Shown here in pieces: positions 52,421 through 62,981 of a DNA stretch of 64,000 nt. The DNA is from Defluviimonas sp. SAOS-178_SWC. Its GTDB lineage: Bacteria > Pseudomonadota > Alphaproteobacteria > Rhodobacterales > Rhodobacteraceae. The DNA lies in the NCBI RefSeq assembly GCF_039830135.1, contig NZ_CP156081.1, positions 310,001-374,000 of the forward strand, written 5' to 3'. The position numbers and the translations under genes are program-made. Positions within the stretch are counted from its first letter, which is position 1; every line of letters starts with the position of its first letter. The notes below the pieces were generated by a model. It was not told the origin of the DNA. It did not search any database and saw only the letters and a list, made by a program, of their open reading frames with translations.

Positions 52421-53513
52421 ACGACAGGCTCGAGGAATAGTCCTCGTAGCCAAATTCACGGACAACGCGGATGGAGCCGTCAAGATCCCTGATGGCGATG
52501 GCGGGCATGTTGACGCCGTTGAACCAGTTCTTCTTGACCATCGTGTATCCGGCGGCATCGGCAACCGAGATGCGGTCGCCGACACTCAGCGGACGCTCGA
52601 AGCGCGCATCTCCGAAGATGTCGCCGGCAAGGCAGGACTTTCCGCAGATCTGGTACTCGTGCGCACCGCTTTGCGGCAGCTTCGCCTTTTCGCGGTAGAT
52701 CAGCAGGTCGAGCATGTGCGCCTCGATCGAGCTGTCGACGATGGCGAGGTCCTTGCCGTTGTTCAGAAGATCGAGCACGCTGACCTCCAACGAGGTCGAA
52801 TTGGTGATCGCCGCCTCGCCCGGTTCCAGATAGACCTGCACGCCGAACTTTTCGGAGAACGCCTTCAGCCGCGCGGCCAGATCGTCGACCGGGTAGCCCT
52901 CGCCGGTGAAGTGGATGCCGCCGCCGAGGCTAACCCATGTCACCTTCTCCAGAAGCGGTGCGAATTCGGCCTCGATCCGGCCAAGCTGCTGGTCGAAGAG
53001 GTCGAAGTCGCGGTTCTCGCAATTGTAATGGATCATGAAGCCGGAGATGCGGTCGATCACCTCCGCGATCTTCGCGGCGTCCCATTCGCCGAGGCGCGAG
53101 AAAGGCCGGGCGGGGTCGGCGAGATCGAAGCCGGAGGTCGAGAAGCGCGGGTTCAGCCGCAGGCCGCGCTGGATAGAGGCTGACTGGTTGTCGAAGCGTT
53201 CGAGCTGGCCGATGGAGTTGAAGATGATCTTGTCGGCGTAGGACACCGCCTCGGCGATCTCGTGATCGGCCCAGGCGACGGAATAGGCGTGGGTTTCCTT
53301 GCCGAACTTCTCGCGGCCGAGGCGCAGTTCATAGAGCGAGGAGGAGGTCGTGCCGTCCATGTGGTCGCGCATCAGGTCGAAGGCCGACCAGGTGGCGAAG
53401 CACTTAAGCGCAAGCAGGGCCTTGGCGCCGGATCCGGCGCGGAGCCGGTCAATAACGTCCATGTTGCGAAGCAACTTCGCCGCGTCGATGAGATAGAAGG
53501 GTGTCTGGATCAT
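52419..53513 (-). CDS. nspC: Carboxynorspermidine decarboxylase
   Basis: This PLP enzyme decarboxylates carboxy(nor)spermidine to (nor)spermidine. The 364 aa alanine-racemase-fold protein starts at MIQTPFYLIDAAKLLRNM. KALLALKCFATWSAFDLM carries the PLP lysine; the core continues with WVSLGGGIHFTGEGYPVD, VYLEPGEAAI and QICGKSCLAGDIFGD, with the catalytic Cys from the partner subunit. The frame opens 60 bases earlier, but the ATG at 53513 fits the family N-terminus. Confidence 0.92.
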   Translation of the reverse strand: MIQTPFYLIDAAKLLRNMDVIDRLRAGSGAKALLALKCFATWSAFDLMRDHMDGTTSSSLYELRLGREKFGKETHAYSVAWADHEIAEAVSYADKIIFNSIGQLERFDNQSASIQRGLRLNPRFSTSGFDLADPARPFSRLGEWDAAKIAEVIDRISGFMIHYNCENRDFDLFDQQLGRIEAEFAPLLEKVTWVSLGGGIHFTGEGYPVDDLAARLKAFSEKFGVQVYLEPGEAAITNSTSLEVSVLDLLNNGKDLAIVDSSIEAHMLDLLIYREKAKLPQSGAHEYQICGKSCLAGDIFGDARFERPLSVGDRISVADAAGYTMVKKNWFNGVNMPAIAIRDLDGSIRVVREFGYEDYSSSLS

Positions 53514-53579
53514 CGGGCGCCCCCCACCGGCAAAACGAGGCGTCGGTATAGAGGCCGGACCCCTCCGACGCAAGGCCGG

Positions 53580-54284
53580 TCAGAGCATCCGGATCGCATC
53601 CTTGTCGACCGAAAGCATGTAGCCGCGCCGGGCGATGTTCTTGACCAGAAGCTCTGCCACCATCTGGTTGCCGAGCGCGTCGCGCAGCCGTTTGATCCGC
53701 ATGGCGCCCGACGCCTCGTCGCAATCGGCGGCGTTCTTGCCCGAGATCACCGACTCGATCTCAGCCCCCGAAAGGATGTCATCGTCCATCCGCGCCTCGG
53801 CAAGGACGGAGAGCGTCTCGATCGCGGCGGCGGTCAGCTTGAACTCCATGTTGTTCAGCACCACGGCATTCTCGGCCCGGCTGATGAGGAGGGAGGAGAC
53901 CTGGATTCCCTGACGCTCGATCTCGCCCATGCGCTTGTTGAGCGCGACGATCATCACGAGGAAGACGAGCGCGGCGATCAGCAGCGCCGTCGAGAAAACG
54001 AGAAGCACGAAGATGACCATGCGGTAGCTGGTCAGAACCTCGGAAAAGGTGGTTCCGGACTGGGCGAGGATTTCCAGAAGCTTGATCTGGTCACCGGTCG
54101 TCAGCGCGTCGTTCTCGATGAAGATGCGCTCGACGCGGGCGTTGAAGGCATTGGCGTCCGGCAGCGAGAGGAAGAGCAGGATCGCGGCAAGCGCGAGGAT
54201 CGCGACGATGGCGGCGATGCCCCAGAGGACGACGCGGTTGCCGGCGCGCAAGGCCTCGGTCGTGAGGGAAGTCGGTTCGGCCAC
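53580..54284 (-). CDS. Two-span membrane protein with C-terminal winged-helix-like domain
   Basis: This protein was not recognised as a named family. From the GTG at 54284 it is about 234 aa (a TTG at 54329 is the longest option). Two hydrophobic helices (roughly residues 17-40 and 88-112) flank a ~45-residue extracytoplasmic loop. The cytoplasmic C-terminus (~150-234) reads FKLTAAAIETLSVLAEARMD ... MRIKRLRDALGNQMVAELLVKNIARRGYMLSV, which looks like an OmpR/ToxR-type winged helix including a terminal RRGYxL hairpin. Being upstream of nspC on the same strand, it may be a membrane-bound regulator; this is inference. Confidence 0.6.
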   Translation of the reverse strand: MAEPTSLTTEALRAGNRVVLWGIAAIVAILALAAILLFLSLPDANAFNARVERIFIENDALTTGDQIKLLEILAQSGTTFSEVLTSYRMVIFVLLVFSTALLIAALVFLVMIVALNKRMGEIERQGIQVSSLLISRAENAVVLNNMEFKLTAAAIETLSVLAEARMDDDILSGAEIESVISGKNAADCDEASGAMRIKRLRDALGNQMVAELLVKNIARRGYMLSVDKDAIRML

Positions 54285-54303
54285 GTCTGTCGTCCCGGTG
54301 CGG

Positions 54304-54549
54304 TTATCCGCCGCCAAGGATGGAGACAATGGCCAGAAGCGTCCAGCCCTGCTTTGCGAGGCGGGGCTTGAGGGCGGCGGCGGCGGCCTCTTTCGAGGCG
54401 CAGGCGCTGTCGGGAAGCTCGACCGTGCCGAAGTCGAGCTTCAAGGGGTTGTCGCGCTTGGCCTTGTATTCGACACGGCAAGCCGCGTCGGCGGTGCCGG
54501 CGGCGAGTGCGGCGACAAGCGCCAGGAGGGGGAGGGTGATGCGTTTCAT
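54304..54549 (-). CDS. Small secreted protein of unknown function
   Basis: This 81 aa protein has a signal peptide (MKRITLPLLALVAALAAG, cleavage near TADA). The ~59-residue mature part has two cysteines (AACRVEY; DSACASK) that could form a disulfide, and ends with a hydrophobic LLAIVSILGGG. The family was not recognised. It is 19 bp upstream of the membrane winged-helix gene on the same strand and could be its extracytoplasmic partner, by position only. Confidence 0.6.
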   Translation of the reverse strand: MKRITLPLLALVAALAAGTADAACRVEYKAKRDNPLKLDFGTVELPDSACASKEAAAAALKPRLAKQGWTLLAIVSILGGG

Positions 54550-54722
54550 GGTGCAGCCACCCTGCGGCGCGCGGTGCGGCTAGGCAATAACAAAGGCGGT
54601 GTGGCAGGGCGTTATCGCATAGCCGGGCGGGGTTATTGCTTGCGGAGGACCGGCGGCGGCAGGGTCGGGTCATGAGATTGGCGGGCCAGTACCCGCACGT
54701 TCATCCGAAGAGGAGACGCAGA

Positions 54723-55199
54723 ATGAAAAGCCGCATCATTGCCACCGTGACCGCTGCCGCCCTTGCCCTGACGACCGCCATGGCCTCGCCCGTCGAGGCC
54801 GCCGACCGCGACAAGAAAGTGCTGACGTTGCTGTTGGGGGCGGCCGCGGTCGGGCTCCTGATCAACGAGGCGAACAAGAACAAGAAGCGCAAGGCCGCGC
54901 CGGTGACGCAAGCGCACGACAATTACCGTTACGGCTATGACTACGACGATCACGGCAAGAAGCGGCGCGATCATGACCGCCGCCGCCACGTGACGATCCC
55001 GCCGCAATGCGTCTTCTCGATCCGCGGGACGCGCGGCGAGCGAGAGGTCGTCTCGGGCCGCTGCATCGAGGAAGTCGGGTATGCCCGGCGGTTGCCGCAG
55101 AATTGCGCGTTCGACATCAACAGCGGCTGGGGCCCGCGCACCGTCTACGGCCTGCGTTGTCTTCAGGAGAACGGGTTCCGGATCGCCCGGGCGCACTGA
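54723..55199 (+). CDS. Exported basic protein of unknown function
   Basis: This 158 aa protein has a signal peptide (MKSRIIATVTAAALALTTAM, cleavage near VEAAD) and a second hydrophobic stretch VLTLLLGAAAVGLLINE followed by a Lys/Arg-rich linker. The C-terminal ~70 residues have four cysteines (PQCVFSI, GRCIEEVGY, QNCAFDIN, LRCLQENGF) in two similar half-repeats, suggesting two disulfides. AGGAGA lies 6 bases before the ATG at 54723. Function is unknown. A strong terminator follows. Confidence 0.65.
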   Translation: MKSRIIATVTAAALALTTAMASPVEAADRDKKVLTLLLGAAAVGLLINEANKNKKRKAAPVTQAHDNYRYGYDYDDHGKKRRDHDRRRHVTIPPQCVFSIRGTRGEREVVSGRCIEEVGYARRLPQNCAFDINSGWGPRTVYGLRCLQENGFRIARAH

Positions 55200-55253
55200 A
55201 CCGAGGTTCGAGCAGGCGGCGCGGCTTCCCCTAATCGCCCGCGCCGCGCCTTG

Positions 55254-55290
55254 GGGCGGGTGCCAAAGGCATCCGCCCTCTTTTTTGTTT
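55254..55290 (+). terminator. Intrinsic terminator after the exported protein gene
   Basis: An 11-bp stem (GGGCGGGTGCC / GGCATCCGCCC, one G-T pair) with loop AAA is followed by TCTTTTTTGTTT. It is 55 bp after the stop codon and isolates that gene from rnhB. Confidence 0.92.
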
Positions 55291-55357
55291 ACATGGAAAT
55301 CCGGAAGAACGGCAATCTTGGGGTTGCCGGCCGTGCGGTTTCGCGCAAGGTGGCGCG

Positions 55358-55991
55358 ATGACCACAGGACCTGATTTCAGTTTCGAACGCGCGGCGTTTG
55401 CCCGTGGGCAGGCGCGTGTCGCCGGAACCGACGAGGTCGGGCGGGGTCCGCTTTGCGGCCCGGTTGTGGCGGCGGCCGTGCGGCTCGACCCCGAGCGCAT
55501 CCCTGCGGGGCTCGATGATTCCAAGAAGCTGTCAGTACGTCGGCGCGAAGCGCTCTGCGCAGAGATCCTCGCGGCGGCGGACGTGTCGGTCGCCGAAGCG
55601 AGCGTGGAAGAGATCGACAGGCTCAACATCCTGTACGCGAGCCATCTTGCCATGTGTCGCGCAGTGGCGGGGCTGGCGTTTCGGCCCGATCACGTTCTGG
55701 TCGATGGCAACCGCATTCCCCCCGGGCTGGGCATCGGTGCCGAAGCCGTTGTGAAGGGCGATGCGCGGTCGCTGTCGATCGCGGCGGCCTCCATCGTCGC
55801 CAAGGTGTGGCGTGATCGCATCATGGTGGATTTGGCGCAACAGCATCCCGGCTACGGCTGGGAAAGAAACGCCGGATATCCGACCATGGATCATCTGGAA
55901 GCGCTCCGAAATCTCGGTCCGACCCCTCATCATAGACGTTCGTTCAAGCCGGTCCACAACATCTTGTGCCAAGCAAAAACCATAAGCTCTT

Positions 55992-55993
<2 letters not shown>
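55358..55993 (+). CDS. rnhB: Ribonuclease HII
   Basis: RNase HII cuts RNA-DNA hybrids and removes misincorporated ribonucleotides. The 211 aa protein has the catalytic signature [21 protein letters not shown] (DE pair), [23 protein letters not shown] and [40 protein letters not shown] follows. Length is standard. Confidence 0.96.
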
Positions 55994-57193
<1,200 letters not shown>

Positions 57194-57240
57194 CCCAAGT
57201 TTACCGCCGGTGCCTGTGGCCTAACCACGGCACGAACTTC

Positions 57241-57276
57241 CCCCGCCGGATTGCACCCCCGGCGGGGATTTTTTTA
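57241..57276 (+). terminator. Intrinsic terminator after ccrM
   Basis: CCCCGCCGG and CCGGCGGGG form a perfect 9-bp stem with a 9-base loop, followed by ATTTTTTTATT. It lies 48 bp after the ccrM stop and may also serve the convergent alkB side. Confidence 0.93.
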
Positions 57277-57308
57277 TTGGCGGTGGCGTTGAGGTGGGCC
57301 AGGCAGAG

Positions 57309-58451
57309 CTAACTCGCCCCCTTCGGCATCGGCAGATTGCCGGTGTTGTAGTCGCGCCAGTCGGTGATGTCGGGATAATATGCCTTCCGCCACGCGCGCA
57401 CGCGGGGGTTCATCCGCCGCCGCCAGAGCGGCGGGATCATGGCGAGCGCGGTCATGGCGGGATACCCGAAGGGCAGTTGCGGGGCCTCGTCCGCCGAGTA
57501 GGTCTGAAGAAGCGGGAAGCGCCTGTCGGGCTTGTAGTGGTGGTCCGAATGACGCTGGAGGTTGATGAGCATCCAGTTCGTCACCTTGTGGTCGGCGTTC
57601 CACGAATGACGGGGCAGGACATGCTCGTACTTCCCGCCGCCAAGGTGGCGGCGTGTCAGCCCGTAATGCTCGACGTAATTCACAAGCTCCAGCTGCCAGA
57701 TCGCGACGAAAGCCTGCCAGACGAACAGCCCGAGCCCGACCCAGCCGCCAAGCGCCAGGGCGAGCCCGAGCGCCGCGAGCTGAAGCGCCGCGTAGCGCCA
57801 GAACGGGTTCGAGGCGTGCCGGGGCGCGCGTCCGGCGCGGGCGAGCAGCTGCCGCTCCGCCCGCCAAGCGGAGCCGGGGCCTTCGGTGAGGACACGGAAG
57901 AACGCCCGGTGGAAGCCTTCGTTGTAGCGGGCCGTCACCGCATCGCGGGGGGTGCCGACATAGCGGTGATGCACAAGAAGGTGCTCGGTGCGGAAGTGGC
58001 TGTAAAGCACGGTTGCGAGCAAAAGGTCACCAAGCCAGCGTTCGACACGGTTCTTCTGGTGCATCAACTCGTGCGAATAGGTGATCCCGACGGAGCCGGA
58101 AATGACACCGACGCCGAAGAAGAGCACGATCTTTTCCCAGGCGGCGAGGTGATTAGTATGGGTCACATACCAGATCAGGCCGTAAAGCGTGACCGCCTGG
58201 ATCGGGAACCAGATCAGGGTGATCAGCCGATACCAGAAAAGGCCGCGCTCTGGCGTGCCGGTATCGGGATTGTCGTGGTTGAGACCGAGGATGGCGTCGA
58301 GGATTGTCGTTATCACCCAGCCGTAGATCGGCAAGAGCCAGACCGTCCATCCGCCCTGAAGCGCACCGATAACGGCGAGCGGGACCAGTGCCAGCGACAG
58401 CCAGAACGGCAGCGCCGCGCCAATGCGGGAGAAGGGGGCCGACTCTGGCAT
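57309..58451 (-). CDS. alkB: Alkane 1-monooxygenase (AlkB-type di-iron membrane hydroxylase)
   Basis: The product hydroxylates terminal methyl groups of alkanes (or fatty acyl chains) with O2. The 380 aa protein has about six membrane helices and the histidine boxes HELMHQ, EHLLVHHRYVGTP and LQRHSDHHYKPDRRFP, plus NYVEHYGLTRR between them, the AlkB arrangement. No rubredoxin gene is adjacent. The start at 58451 (MPESAPFSRIG) is plausible. The natural substrate is uncertain. Confidence 0.88.
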   Translation of the reverse strand: MPESAPFSRIGAALPFWLSLALVPLAVIGALQGGWTVWLLPIYGWVITTILDAILGLNHDNPDTGTPERGLFWYRLITLIWFPIQAVTLYGLIWYVTHTNHLAAWEKIVLFFGVGVISGSVGITYSHELMHQKNRVERWLGDLLLATVLYSHFRTEHLLVHHRYVGTPRDAVTARYNEGFHRAFFRVLTEGPGSAWRAERQLLARAGRAPRHASNPFWRYAALQLAALGLALALGGWVGLGLFVWQAFVAIWQLELVNYVEHYGLTRRHLGGGKYEHVLPRHSWNADHKVTNWMLINLQRHSDHHYKPDRRFPLLQTYSADEAPQLPFGYPAMTALAMIPPLWRRRMNPRVRAWRKAYYPDITDWRDYNTGNLPMPKGAS

Positions 58452-58506
58452 AGCATAATCCGGAACGTCGATTGCCGCCGAAGTCTAGCCCCGCCGCCGC
58501 GCGGGC

Positions 58507-59568
58507 TCAATCGTCGGGGAACGTCGCCGCCGCCACGTCATAGACCTTGCGCATGAGCGTCGGCAGGTCAGACGGGCGGAAATCCCCGCGCGGAAGGAAG
58601 ATGCCGGATCCGGGCAACGGGGTGGCGGGCAGTTCCGCCGTCATGACCGAGAGAATAAGATGGAAATGCGTGAATGTGTGGCGCACATCGCCGGGCACGC
58701 TTTGCCAGTCCGCGTCGGCCGGCGGCGTGTGGGCTGGCGGTTCCACGGCCCATGCGGTGCCGGGCCAGCCCAGCATGCCGCCGAGAAGCCCCCGCTCGGG
58801 CCGGCGTTCTAGGAGGACGGCGCCATCTGCCCGCCGGCCGACATAGGCGATGCCGTGCCGGACGGGTTTGACCTTTTTCGGGGCCTTGCGAGGCAGGTCC
58901 ACGGCGATACCTTGCCTCACGGCCTTGCAGGTGGGGCGCAGCGGGCAGAGGCCGCAGGCCGGATTTCTCGGGGTGCAGATCGTGGCGCCGAGATCCATCA
59001 TCGCCTGAGCGTGGTCGCCCGGTCGTCCGGCCGGCGTCAGCCGGGCGGCAAGAGCCGTCAGTTCGGGCTTGGCGGCGGGGAGTTCCGTCTCGACCGCGAA
59101 AAGCCGGGCGACGACGCGTTCGACGTTGCCGTCGACGACCGTCGCCGGTTCGCCATGGGCGATCGCCGCGATCGCGGCGGCGGTGTAGGGGCCGACACCG
59201 GGCAGCGCCAAAAGCCCCTCGCGACCGTCCGGAAAGCGCCCGCCGTGGTCTGCCACGACCGCCCGGGCGCATTTCAGAAGGTTGCGGGCGCGGGCGTAAT
59301 AGCCGAGCCCCGCCCATTCGGCCATCACTTCGCCGTCTTCGGCCGCCGCCAGCGCGCGGACATCCGGCCAGCGCTCCGTGAAGCGGCGGAAATAGTCGCG
59401 GACGGCGGCGACCGTGGTCTGTTGCAACATGATTTCAGAGAGCCAGACCCGATAGGGGTCGGGTCTAACACCGGCACGCCGCTCATCCGGCCCTACGCGC
59501 CACGGCAGGACCCGGGCGTACCGATCGTACCAGTCGAGAAGGGCCGGGCCGATTTCATCGTCACGCAA
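58507..59568 (-). CDS. mutY: A/G-specific adenine glycosylase
   Basis: MutY removes adenine mispaired with 8-oxoG. The 353 aa protein has LPWR...RVWLSEIMLQQTTVAAV with the catalytic Glu, the helix-hairpin-helix LLALPGVGPYTAAAIAAIAHG, VVDGNVERV with the catalytic Asp, and the 4Fe-4S loop CTPRNPACGLCPLRPTC. A C-terminal NUDIX-like recognition domain (GMLGWPGTAW, DVRHTFTHFHL) follows. It diverges from the DciA-like gene. Confidence 0.95.
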   Translation of the reverse strand: MRDDEIGPALLDWYDRYARVLPWRVGPDERRAGVRPDPYRVWLSEIMLQQTTVAAVRDYFRRFTERWPDVRALAAAEDGEVMAEWAGLGYYARARNLLKCARAVVADHGGRFPDGREGLLALPGVGPYTAAAIAAIAHGEPATVVDGNVERVVARLFAVETELPAAKPELTALAARLTPAGRPGDHAQAMMDLGATICTPRNPACGLCPLRPTCKAVRQGIAVDLPRKAPKKVKPVRHGIAYVGRRADGAVLLERRPERGLLGGMLGWPGTAWAVEPPAHTPPADADWQSVPGDVRHTFTHFHLILSVMTAELPATPLPGSGIFLPRGDFRPSDLPTLMRKVYDVAAATFPDD

Positions 59569-59652
59569 TCTTTATGTCTCCGTCATCCGCAATCCGGTGG
59601 GCAAGCTCCCTCTGCCCGCATAAGATAGAGGGTGAGACGGGAAAGGACAGGG

Positions 59653-60180
59653 ATGAGCGTCACGCCATCTGAACCGAAACGCCGCAGGCGTGGATTCGAG
59701 CCCGCGGCGGGTCTTCTGAAAGACCGCATTCGCGAAGCCGGCGAATCGCGCGGCTTCGCGGTGGCGCGGCTTCTGACCCATTGGGCCGAGGTTGTGGGTG
59801 ACGACATCGCCGCGATGGCCCGCCCTGTGAAGGTCGGGTATGGCCGCGAAGGCTTCGGGGCGACGCTGACGCTTCTGACCACCGGCGCAGCGGCGCCCGT
59901 CCTTCAGATGCAGTTGCCGAAGATCCGCGACAAGGTGAATGCCTGCTACGGCTATAACGCCATATCGCGGGTGGTGATCACCCAGACGGCGCCGGTGGGC
60001 TTTGCCGAAGGGCAGGTGGCCTTTGCGCCGGCCCCGCGCGCCGCTCCGCCCGCGCCCGATCCCGTAATCCGTCGCCAGGCCGAAACGTTGTCCGGCGAGG
60101 TGCAGGACGAGGCGCTGAGGCGGGCGCTTGAAGCTTTGGGCGAAAAGGTCTTATCTCGCCCCGGACCGAAGAAAGGCTGA
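59653..60180 (+). CDS. DUF721 / DciA-like protein
   Basis: This 175 aa protein contains the DUF721 core GFEPAAGLLKDRIREAGESRGFAVARLLTHWAEVVGDDIAAMARPVKVGY... and a variable Pro/Ala-rich C-terminus. DciA proteins load the replicative helicase in bacteria lacking DnaC; members in alphaproteobacteria are longer and less characterised. The ATG at 59653 has AAAGGA upstream; an in-frame GTG at 59632 is an alternative. It is followed after 4 bp by the DsbA-family gene. Confidence 0.78.
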   Translation: MSVTPSEPKRRRRGFEPAAGLLKDRIREAGESRGFAVARLLTHWAEVVGDDIAAMARPVKVGYGREGFGATLTLLTTGAAAPVLQMQLPKIRDKVNACYGYNAISRVVITQTAPVGFAEGQVAFAPAPRAAPPAPDPVIRRQAETLSGEVQDEALRRALEALGEKVLSRPGPKKG

Positions 60181-60184
60181 CCTC

Positions 60185-60856
60185 ATGTCGAAGACGTTTT
60201 TCATTGCCGGCGCGGTCGCGCTGGTTGCCGCCGGCGGCGCGTTCTGGATGAGCCGCAGCGGGCCAGCCCTGCCGCCGGCCCTGTCGGTCGCGGCAGAGGC
60301 GCAGGAAGCCACCGCATCGTCGGAGGCGGCGCTGGTTCCCGACATGGTGATGGGCCAGGCCGAGGCTCCGGTCGAGGTGATCGAATATGCCTCCTTCACC
60401 TGCCCGCATTGCGCGCATTTCCACGATACGGTGCTTGACGATCTGAAGAAGAACTACATCGACACCGGCAAGGTCCGCTTCGTCTACCGCGAGGTCTATT
60501 TCGACAAGTTCGGGCTCTGGGCCGGGATGGTGGCGCGCTGCGGCGGGCCCGAGAAGTATTTCGGCATTTCCGACATGCTCTACGACACGCAGAAGGACTG
60601 GCTCGCCCCTGGCGAGGCAGCCGGGATCGCCGACAACCTGCGCAAGATCGGGCTCAAGGCCGGGCTGGATGCGGACAAGGTCGATGCCTGCATGAAGGAC
60701 AACGACATGGCCAAGGCGATGGTCGCGACCTATCAGGCCAACGCCACGAAGGACGAGATCAACTCGACCCCGTCCTTCGTGATCGACGGGCAGAAGTACT
60801 CCAACATGTCCTACGAGGATTTCGCCAAGATCCTCGACGAGAAGCTGGCGAACTGA
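60185..60856 (+). CDS. DsbA-family thiol oxidoreductase
   Basis: This 223 aa periplasmic thioredoxin-fold protein has an N-terminal hydrophobic anchor or signal (FFIAGAVALVAAGGAFW) and the active site CPHC in EYASFTCPHCAHFHDTVL. An inserted helical domain follows, then the cis-Pro region INSTPSFVIDGQKYSNM. It resembles the DsbA/BdbD group often paired with mutY and DUF721 in alphaproteobacteria. It probably introduces disulfides into exported proteins, several of which are encoded nearby. Confidence 0.88.
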   Translation: MSKTFFIAGAVALVAAGGAFWMSRSGPALPPALSVAAEAQEATASSEAALVPDMVMGQAEAPVEVIEYASFTCPHCAHFHDTVLDDLKKNYIDTGKVRFVYREVYFDKFGLWAGMVARCGGPEKYFGISDMLYDTQKDWLAPGEAAGIADNLRKIGLKAGLDADKVDACMKDNDMAKAMVATYQANATKDEINSTPSFVIDGQKYSNMSYEDFAKILDEKLAN

Positions 60857-60860
60857 GCTG

Positions 60861-61976
60861 ATGACACCACTAGCCGGGTTGAAGGTCGTCGAACTGGCGC
60901 GCATTCTGGCTGGCCCCTGGGCTGGCCAGACGCTTGCCGATCTCGGGGCAGAAGTGATCAAGGTCGAGGCGCCCGAAGGCGACGACACCCGGCGCTGGGG
61001 GCCGCCCTTCATCGAACGGGAGGGCGACAGGTCCGCTGCCTATTTCCATTCCTGCAATCGCGGCAAGAAGTCGGTGACGGCCGATTTCCGGACCGAAGAA
61101 GGGCAGGCCTTCGTCCGCGACCTCGTGAAGGATGCAGACATCCTCATTGAAAACTTCAAGGTCGGCGGGTTGGCGAAATACGGGCTTGATTACCAGAGCC
61201 TGCGCAAGGTGAACCCGCGGCTGATCTACTGCTCGATCACCGGCTTCGGCCAGACCGGGCCTTACGCCCACCGGGCAGGATACGATTACATCATTCAAGG
61301 CATGTCGGGCCTGATGAGCGTGACGGGCGAACCGAACGGCCAGCCGCAGAAGGTGGGTGTCGCGGTCACGGACATCTTCACCGGCGTCTATGCGACGACC
61401 GCGATCCTTGCTGCGGTGCATCAGCGGGGCGTCACGGGTGAAGGGCAGCATGTCGACATGGCGCTTTTCGACGTGGCGACAAGCGTGATGGCCAACCAGG
61501 CGATGAACTACCTCGCCTCCGGCATCGCCCCGATGCGGATGGGGAATGCGCATCCGAATATCGTGCCCTATTCGGTCTTCGATTGCGCCGACGGCTGGAT
61601 CATCATCGCGACGGGGAACGACGGGCAATATCGCCGCCTTTGCATGGTGCTGGGATTGGAGGCACTGGCCGAGGCGCCGGACTATCTGACCAATGCCGAC
61701 CGGATCGCCAACCGGGCCGCGCTGGCCGAGACGATCACGTCGAAGACGCGGACATGGAGCAAGTCCGACCTTCTCGCCGCCTGCGAGGCCGAGGGTGTGC
61801 CCGCCGGGCCGATCAACGACATGGGCGAGGTCTTCGCCGATCCGCAGATCGTCGCACGCGGGATGCGTGTGGAACTGGACGGCGTGCCGGGCGTGCGGTC
61901 GCCTTTCACGTTCTCGGGCGCCGACCTCGCCTTGACCCGGCCGTCGCCGAAGCTCGGCGGGGACAACGCCGGATAG
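60861..61976 (+). CDS. CaiB/BaiF family CoA transferase
   Basis: This class III CoA transferase of 371 aa starts MTPLAGLKVVELARILAGPWAGQTLADLGAEVIKVE. FNRGKKSVT-like text (CNRGKKSVTADF), NFKVGGLAKYGLDY and GQHVDMALFDV, which holds the catalytic Asp (about residue 200 by position), follow. Donor and acceptor acids are not determined by sequence. It begins 4 bp after the DsbA-family stop and converges on lpxK. Confidence 0.88.
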   Translation: MTPLAGLKVVELARILAGPWAGQTLADLGAEVIKVEAPEGDDTRRWGPPFIEREGDRSAAYFHSCNRGKKSVTADFRTEEGQAFVRDLVKDADILIENFKVGGLAKYGLDYQSLRKVNPRLIYCSITGFGQTGPYAHRAGYDYIIQGMSGLMSVTGEPNGQPQKVGVAVTDIFTGVYATTAILAAVHQRGVTGEGQHVDMALFDVATSVMANQAMNYLASGIAPMRMGNAHPNIVPYSVFDCADGWIIIATGNDGQYRRLCMVLGLEALAEAPDYLTNADRIANRAALAETITSKTRTWSKSDLLAACEAEGVPAGPINDMGEVFADPQIVARGMRVELDGVPGVRSPFTFSGADLALTRPSPKLGGDNAG

Positions 61977-61982
61977 GGCGGT

Positions 61983-62981
61983 TTACAAGCCGAGTTCGGA
62001 AAGCGCCGCGTCGAGCGGTTCCCAGTCGTCAAGCTCCAGCCGAACCGGGACGCTCAACACCTTCGGCCGGAAGTCCTGCGGCAGGCGTACCGCGTCTTTC
62101 TCGGTCGTGACGAGTTGCGCGCCTATGCTCTCGGCCTCGGTTTCGAGCCGCCGCAAGAGCGCGGGCGACAGGGGTTGATGGTCGTCCAATGCCACCGTGC
62201 GCAAGACATCGGCCCCGAGGTCGCGAAGCGTCGCGAAGAACTTTTCCGGATGGCCGATGCCGGCGAAGGCAAGAACCTTGAGACCCGGCCAGTCCATGCC
62301 AGTCGGCAGCGGGACGAGAGCGCCCCGAAGACGCGGCACCGCAAGCCCGGACGGCGAGGACCGGGTGAACTCCTCCTGCGCCGATGTCGAGCCTATGGTC
62401 AGAAGGAAATCCGCGCGCGCGAGGCCGGTTTCGACCGGCTCGCGCAAGGGGCCTGCCGGCAGGCAGCGCCCGTTGCCAAAACCGCGCGCCGCATCGACGA
62501 CCACGATGGAAAGATCCTTCGCCAGGGCCGGGTTCTGGAAACCGTCGTCGAGCAGGATCACCGTCGCCCCGGCCGCAACGGCCGCCCGGGCCCCTGCCGC
62601 ACGGTCGCGGGCGATCCAGGTGGGCGTGAAACCGGCGAGCAGAAGCGGTTCATCCCCGACATCGCCCGCCTCGTGCCGGCGTTCGTCGACGCGCGTCGGG
62701 CCCGGAAGGGTTCCGCCATGGCCGCGGCTGACGACATGCGCAGTGACCCCGCGTGCGGCGAGCCGTTGGGCAAGGGCGATGACCGTCGGGGTCTTGCCGG
62801 TGCCGCCGGCATTCAGGTTGCCGACGCAGATGACCGGAACGCCGGCGCGATATCCCGGGCCGGACGCCACCCGACGGGCCGTGGCATGTGCGTAGAGCCG
62901 GCCCAGCGGGGCAAGCAGACGGGCCCGCCAATCCGGCCGGTCGGGAGCGGTGTACCAGAAGCGCGGCGGACGAAGAGCCAT
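61983..62981 (-). CDS. lpxK: Tetraacyldisaccharide 4'-kinase
   Basis: LpxK phosphorylates the lipid A precursor at the inner membrane. The 332 aa protein has [31 protein letters not shown] (P-loop), [16 protein letters not shown] and [24 protein letters not shown], the LpxK signature. The start overlaps the waaA stop (TGATG), so the two lipid A/Kdo genes are coupled. Confidence 0.96.
   Translation of the reverse strand: MALRPPRFWYTAPDRPDWRARLLAPLGRLYAHATARRVASGPGYRAGVPVICVGNLNAGGTGKTPTVIALAQRLAARGVTAHVVSRGHGGTLPGPTRVDERRHEAGDVGDEPLLLAGFTPTWIARDRAAGARAAVAAGATVILLDDGFQNPALAKDLSIVVVDAARGFGNGRCLPAGPLREPVETGLARADFLLTIGSTSAQEEFTRSSPSGLAVPRLRGALVPLPTGMDWPGLKVLAFAGIGHPEKFFATLRDLGADVLRTVALDDHQPLSPALLRRLETEAESIGAQLVTTEKDAVRLPQDFRPKVLSVPVRLELDDWEPLDAALSELGL

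Noticed and set aside
51318..53183. 621-aa plus-strand open frame
   Set aside because: It is antisense to both carboxynorspermidine genes; low-complexity composition and no start signal.
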